Origin: Monoplex corrugatus
Taxonomy: Eukaryota > Mollusca > Gastropoda > Littorinimorpha > Ranellidae
NCBI GenBank assembly: GCA_030674185.1
Contig: JAPXFY010000022.1
Span: 46,046,398 to 46,110,397, forward strand
DNA: 64,000 nt
Reading direction: 5' to 3'
Part shown: piece by piece, positions 60,546-64,000 of the stretch
How the letters are laid out: every line of letters begins with the position of its first letter
Numbering within the stretch: position 1 is the first letter of the stretch
Translations under genes and position numbers: made by a program
The notes under the pieces: model-generated
Seen by the model: the letters and a program-made list of their open reading frames with translations, nothing else
Told to the model about the DNA's origin: nothing
The model's database searches: none

Positions 60546-60957
60546 TTCACCTAGTTGATAGACAGCTAAACATTTGGGCATTGACTGGGGAGGGGTGGGT
60601 GGGTTCTGTCATGTGAGACGAGTTTAAACAGAATAGCTAGTTGTGTTGTGATTCAGACCTTTAATCATTTATTTATTTACTTTATATGTATGTTCCTTTT
60701 TTGAAGGTAAGATACACACATACACATGTCATTTACATGTAACCAAGATTATTCCAGTGGTAGGCTGATAAAATGCCAGTATAAAATATAGACAAGGTAA
60801 AACATAGTCTAGGTAGGGCCTCAGGACCTGGCCAGCTCATGGGTTTATGTGCAGGCTTAAGGCTAGTGCCATGATCACCATACACATGGCACCTGTGACA
60901 TTAGTGCGTATGGAATTCGTTCCGAGCGCGGAGACGTCATCTTGAGAAACTGAAACA
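60546..60957 (+). repeat. 0.4-kb segment duplicated at 63290 (left copy)
   Basis: From CACCTAGTTGATAGACAGC to GACGTCATCTTGAGAAACTG it matches 63290-63733 in order with only small differences, including the family F part (CAGGACCTGGCCAGCTCATG). Noncoding. Confidence 0.85.
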
Positions 60958-61109
60958 GACATGTTGATTTACATATGTTTGCCTGTCTGTCTTGTGGCTT
61001 TTGTAAAGAGCTTATTAGCGCTCTTGTGAGATATGAGGCTGTGTACAAGTAATCATTAATGTTATTATTACTATGAAATCTGATGTTGTTCCCTGGACAT
61101 TTTTGTAAT

Positions 61110-61214
61110 AGCTTGTGTGTGTGTGTGGTGTGCGTGTGTGTCTGTGTGTGTATGCGTCTGTGTGTGTGTGTGTGTGCGCGTGTGTTGTTGTGTGTATGTA
61201 TATATATATATATA

Positions 61215-61254
<40 letters not shown>

Positions 61255-61325
61255 GTGTGTGTGTGTTGTTGTTGTTGTTGTTGAGTTATTATTGTTGTTT
61301 TGTTGTTGTTTGTTGTTGTTGTTTC
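61110..61325. repeat. (TG)n, (TA)n and (TTG)n compound microsatellite
   Basis: TG repeats with a short TATATA island at 61199, then TTG repeats to the left end of a family A insertion. Confidence 0.93.
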
Positions 61326-61335
61326 AAGTCGTTAA

Positions 61336-61835
61336 CAGTCATCATCATCATCAAGTGCCTTGCCACATGGCATTGGCGATCATGACCTTCCATCTGTTTC
61401 TATCCTTGTTGCCTCAAGCACCTCTTCCACCCTCTTTGTCTTCAGCCACTCTGCAAGTCCGTCCAATATCTTCTCCCTGGGTCTACCTGGTGTTCTCTTT
61501 CCCTCAGCTTTCCTGTTGTGACCAGGTGCTCCAATTCCCCTTTCATCATAAAATGGCCTATAAATGTTGCCTGTCTTTTCCTAATCTTCCTTGCGAGAGT
61601 GATCTTCGTGTGTCTGCCTCCATCAAGACTGTCTCGTTTGTTTTCTTTGCTGTCCATGGAACTCTCTACATTCTTCTCAGAAACCACATCTCGGCTGCCT
61701 CAATCTTGTTCTGGCTTTGCTTGTTGACTGTCCACGCCTCACAATCGTATAAACATATCGGTTCTATATAACATTCAAGAACTCTCTTCCGGGTGTTAAT
61801 TGATAGACATTTGTTGGTAAGAACACTTTTCATCA
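61336..61835 (-). pseudogene. Family A retrotransposon 3' end
   Basis: Read leftward it has LTNKCLSINTRKRVLECY-like sequence, SEKNVESSMDSKENKRD (shifted frame) and KRQATFIGHFMMKGELEHL, ending at CATCATCATCATCAAGTG. TTAACAGT occurs on both sides (about 61331 and 61838), a likely 8-bp target duplication. Confidence 0.8.
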
Positions 61836-61935
61836 TTAACAGTAGTCAGACATTATTAAGCTGTGGAGGAATGGTAGTCGTCTTGGTATCACTGTCCCGC
61901 AGTCGACTGAGTTTTAAACAAAAGTAACACTAACA

Positions 61936-62006
61936 ATGCAGCCTGGAGGGAAGACGGTGGTGTCAAAATGTGCAGCAGCCAACACCGAGCCCGGTGACGT
62001 CGACAG
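61936..62006 (+). CDS. Candidate first coding exon of an unknown gene
   Basis: ATG at 61936 (context ACAATGC) opens MQPGGKTVVSKCAAANTEP then GDVD and runs to CGACAG before GTGAGACAG, a strong donor. It is 71 nt, ending in phase 2. GC content rises sharply over exactly this stretch (AACACCGAGCCCGGTGACGTC). I recognise no family. The 65 bp before the ATG (CCCGCAGTCGACTGAGTTTTA, CACTAAC) is the end of repeat family C, so the presumed leader is repeat-derived. Later exons would lie beyond 62.0 kb, perhaps outside the window. Confidence 0.35.
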
Positions 62007-63289
62007 GTGAGACAGGTGAACACTAACAATAGTGTCTTTGTCGGGACAACTGAATGAACACAACTGTAATGTCTGTGTCAGAAATGAATATGTAGCCTGT
62101 ATCGATGTATGTTACGCACATGCTGGTGGTATTCTCTGTGTATTTAATTAAACTGGGATTAAAAACAAACGATCAAACAATTAAACAGAAAAACTTCCAG
62201 TCGGCCGACTGACCTGAAAACTTGACAGTTACTGTACTTGTAAATAGGTTAAGTCGTAGTAGTCTCCCCTGGTTGAACAAACCATTTCACCAAACTCTGA
62301 ATCGTGCGCGATATTTGCTAAGTGCTTTATACAGTTTTTAGGTGGTGCCTTCCAAAGTGACTGAATGAAATCCTCATTTTTCGCTGTTGACCTTGAATCC
62401 CGTGCATGACTTTGAAAAAATTATTCAGGCGACGATCGTATTTACTGAGTAAGGTAACTTGAAACTTTTTTAATTCATTCTGACCCTAAAATGTCAATTT
62501 CATGGTTTCAGTAAAAAGTCAAATGATAATCCTGAAACACGAATGAACGAGAGAATGAAATTTTCTTTGGTATTTTTCAGTGATTGAAGGCTGTTGGTGA
62601 TCATTTCAAGCGAATGGAATCATCATGACTGATTTTAAAGCAATGAAGTCATTACGGTTGACTTTCAGCGAATGGATGGAATGTCGTTGTTTTTTTAACT
62701 TCGAGCTAGAAATACAGTAATGGTGCAGTAAGGTATCTCGTATTCCTGCAGAATTCATTACTTTTGACAGCCTTTAATCCAAACACAACCCTGTCCCTAC
62801 CCCTTCCCAACTCCTTCTGGATTTGCAACCTGTTTACGGAGAAAACCGATCCCGAGGAAGAGGGTTTGGGGGTTGAGGTAGAGTAAGTATGAATGTGTGT
62901 GTGTTTGTGGGCTGTTTGTTGAGTGTCATCCAGATATGTCTGTAAGTTTGTCATGGTATGTATATATGGGTGTTTCCTCTGTGCTGGTGTTGTTGTTATT
63001 GTTGTTACTGCTGTTGTTGTAGCTGTTGTTGTCGGCCATCATGCTGTGTCGATATGGGTGCGTATGTATGACTGTATGTGTTGATGTCTGTGTGCGGGCA
63101 TGTGGATATATGCATGTATTTACCGTTATTTGTTATTTCATCTCTTACCTGTTTAGTTATTTACATAACTCCTTTATTTTGTATTTATTTATTCACCTAC
63201 TTATTCAATTCTTATTCACTTACTTACTCACTCACTTACTTTCTTAGCAACTCATTTACATACCTATCTATGATTTAAAATATATTATA
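62007..63289. other. No recognised gene
   Basis: AT-rich sequence, possibly an intron of the candidate gene at 61936. Contains TTG repeats at 62988-63035 and ACTTACT/TTCA-rich short repeats at 63170-63250. Confidence 0.35.
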
Positions 63290-63733
63290 TTCATCTAGTT
63301 GATAGACAGCTGAGCATTTGGGCATTAACTGGGGTGGGGTGGGGGGGTCTGTCATGTGAGACGAGTTTAAACAGAATAGCTAGTTGTGTTGTGATTCAGA
63401 CCTTTAATTATTTATTTATTTAATTTTCATGTATGTTCCTTTTTTGATGGTAAGATACACACATACATTTACATGTATGTTCCTTTTTTGAAGGTAAGAT
63501 ACACACATACACATGTCCTTGACATGTAACCAAGATTATTCCAGAGGCAGGCTGATATAAAATATAGACTAGGTAAAACATAGTCTAGGTAGGGCCTCAG
63601 GACCTGGCCAGCTCATGGGTTTATGTGCAGGCTTAAGGCTTGTGCCATGACCACCATACACATGGCACCTGTGACGTCAGTGCATATGGAATTCGTTCTG
63701 AGCGCAGAGACGTCATCTTGACAAACTGAAACT
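63290..63733 (+). repeat. 0.4-kb segment duplicated from 60546 (right copy)
   Basis: Same order of blocks as the left copy. It contains an extra internal duplication of ACATGTATGTTCCTTTTTTG and GGTAAGATACACACATAC (about 63430-63510). Confidence 0.85.
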
Positions 63734-64000
63734 AGGACAAGGACCGGTTACATTGTGTCTGTACGTAAACGTCCACAGAGAGCTAACGCTTTCCATTACC
63801 AGTAATACTGTGCTTGATTTCAGAAAGCACTGTGGCTGATGGTACGCTATATGTGATCGTCTGTGAATGACCGTTTTTCCAACCACGTAGCCTACAGTTC
63901 CAGTGGATACGGGATGTTACAGATCCAACGACTGTCATAACCACTGAACAACTCTAGTGGAATTTGGGTGAATGTTCTACTGTGGGATGTTAAAGATCCG
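63734..64000. other. Window end, no recognised gene
   Basis: A pyrimidine-rich TGCTTGATTTCAG at 63812-63824 resembles an acceptor, but no open, family-like exon follows. GGATGTTA and AGATCC phrases recur near 63912 and 63984, a short repeat. Confidence 0.3.

Overview
The window looks like nuclear DNA of an invertebrate animal. It has spliced exons with GT-AG introns, a very high load of microsatellites and minisatellites, several non-LTR retrotransposon families, tRNA-derived SINEs and many palindromic MITEs. A mollusc, possibly a marine gastropod, would fit the repeat style and the encoded protein, but this is inference. There is no bacterial or viral gene organisation, no CRISPR array and no rRNA. 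The translatable stretches longer than about 100 codons are almost all minisatellites or retrotransposon pieces.

One host gene is clear. CDIPT (phosphatidylinositol synthase, CDP-diacylglycerol--inositol 3-phosphatidyltransferase) lies on the + strand in six coding exons: 7035-7074, 8303-8437, 12978-13131, 17985-18066, 20863-20944 and 21622-21851. All junctions are GT-AG and all phases agree. The exons join into 240 codons with the complete CDP-alcohol phosphotransferase motif. A GC-rich segment at 6780-7034 looks like its promoter. Three weaker exon candidates are a minus-strand first coding exon at 5027-5116 (possibly sharing that promoter region), a + strand first coding exon at 61936-62006, and a GC-rich leader-like segment at 42425-42712.

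Layout. 1-6.8 kb: MITEs, retrotransposon 3' ends, a foldback element and the first copy of an AT-rich repeat. 7-21.9 kb: CDIPT, whose introns hold a second AT-rich repeat copy, a minisatellite, an array of copies of the exon 3 acceptor, a 1-kb CT tract, a SINE, MITEs and a retrotransposon fragment. 22-36 kb: a TTAA-flanked MITE, a 30-bp array, BED-finger remnants, a hAT-type MITE, a second 30-bp array, a 74-bp array and a 33-bp array. 36.5-42.4 kb: ACAT microsatellites interrupted by a 2-kb reverse-transcriptase fragment, then a 2.2-kb 30-bp array. 43-49.5 kb: a LINE copy, a 27-bp array, a 32-bp array and MITEs. 49.7-57 kb: GAT and GAA tracts, a SINE, a foldback element, a 41-bp array interrupted by a LINE, and a repeat split by another LINE. 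57-64 kb: a 2.9-kb almost G-free array, LINE and SINE-like repeats, and a duplicated 0.4-kb segment.

I found no new multi-gene system. The most unusual structures are a run of tandem copies of the CDIPT exon 3 start, several carrying both an acceptor and a donor and looking like decoy micro-exons; MITEs nested inside one another at TTAA; and minisatellites that appear to have grown out of those MITEs.
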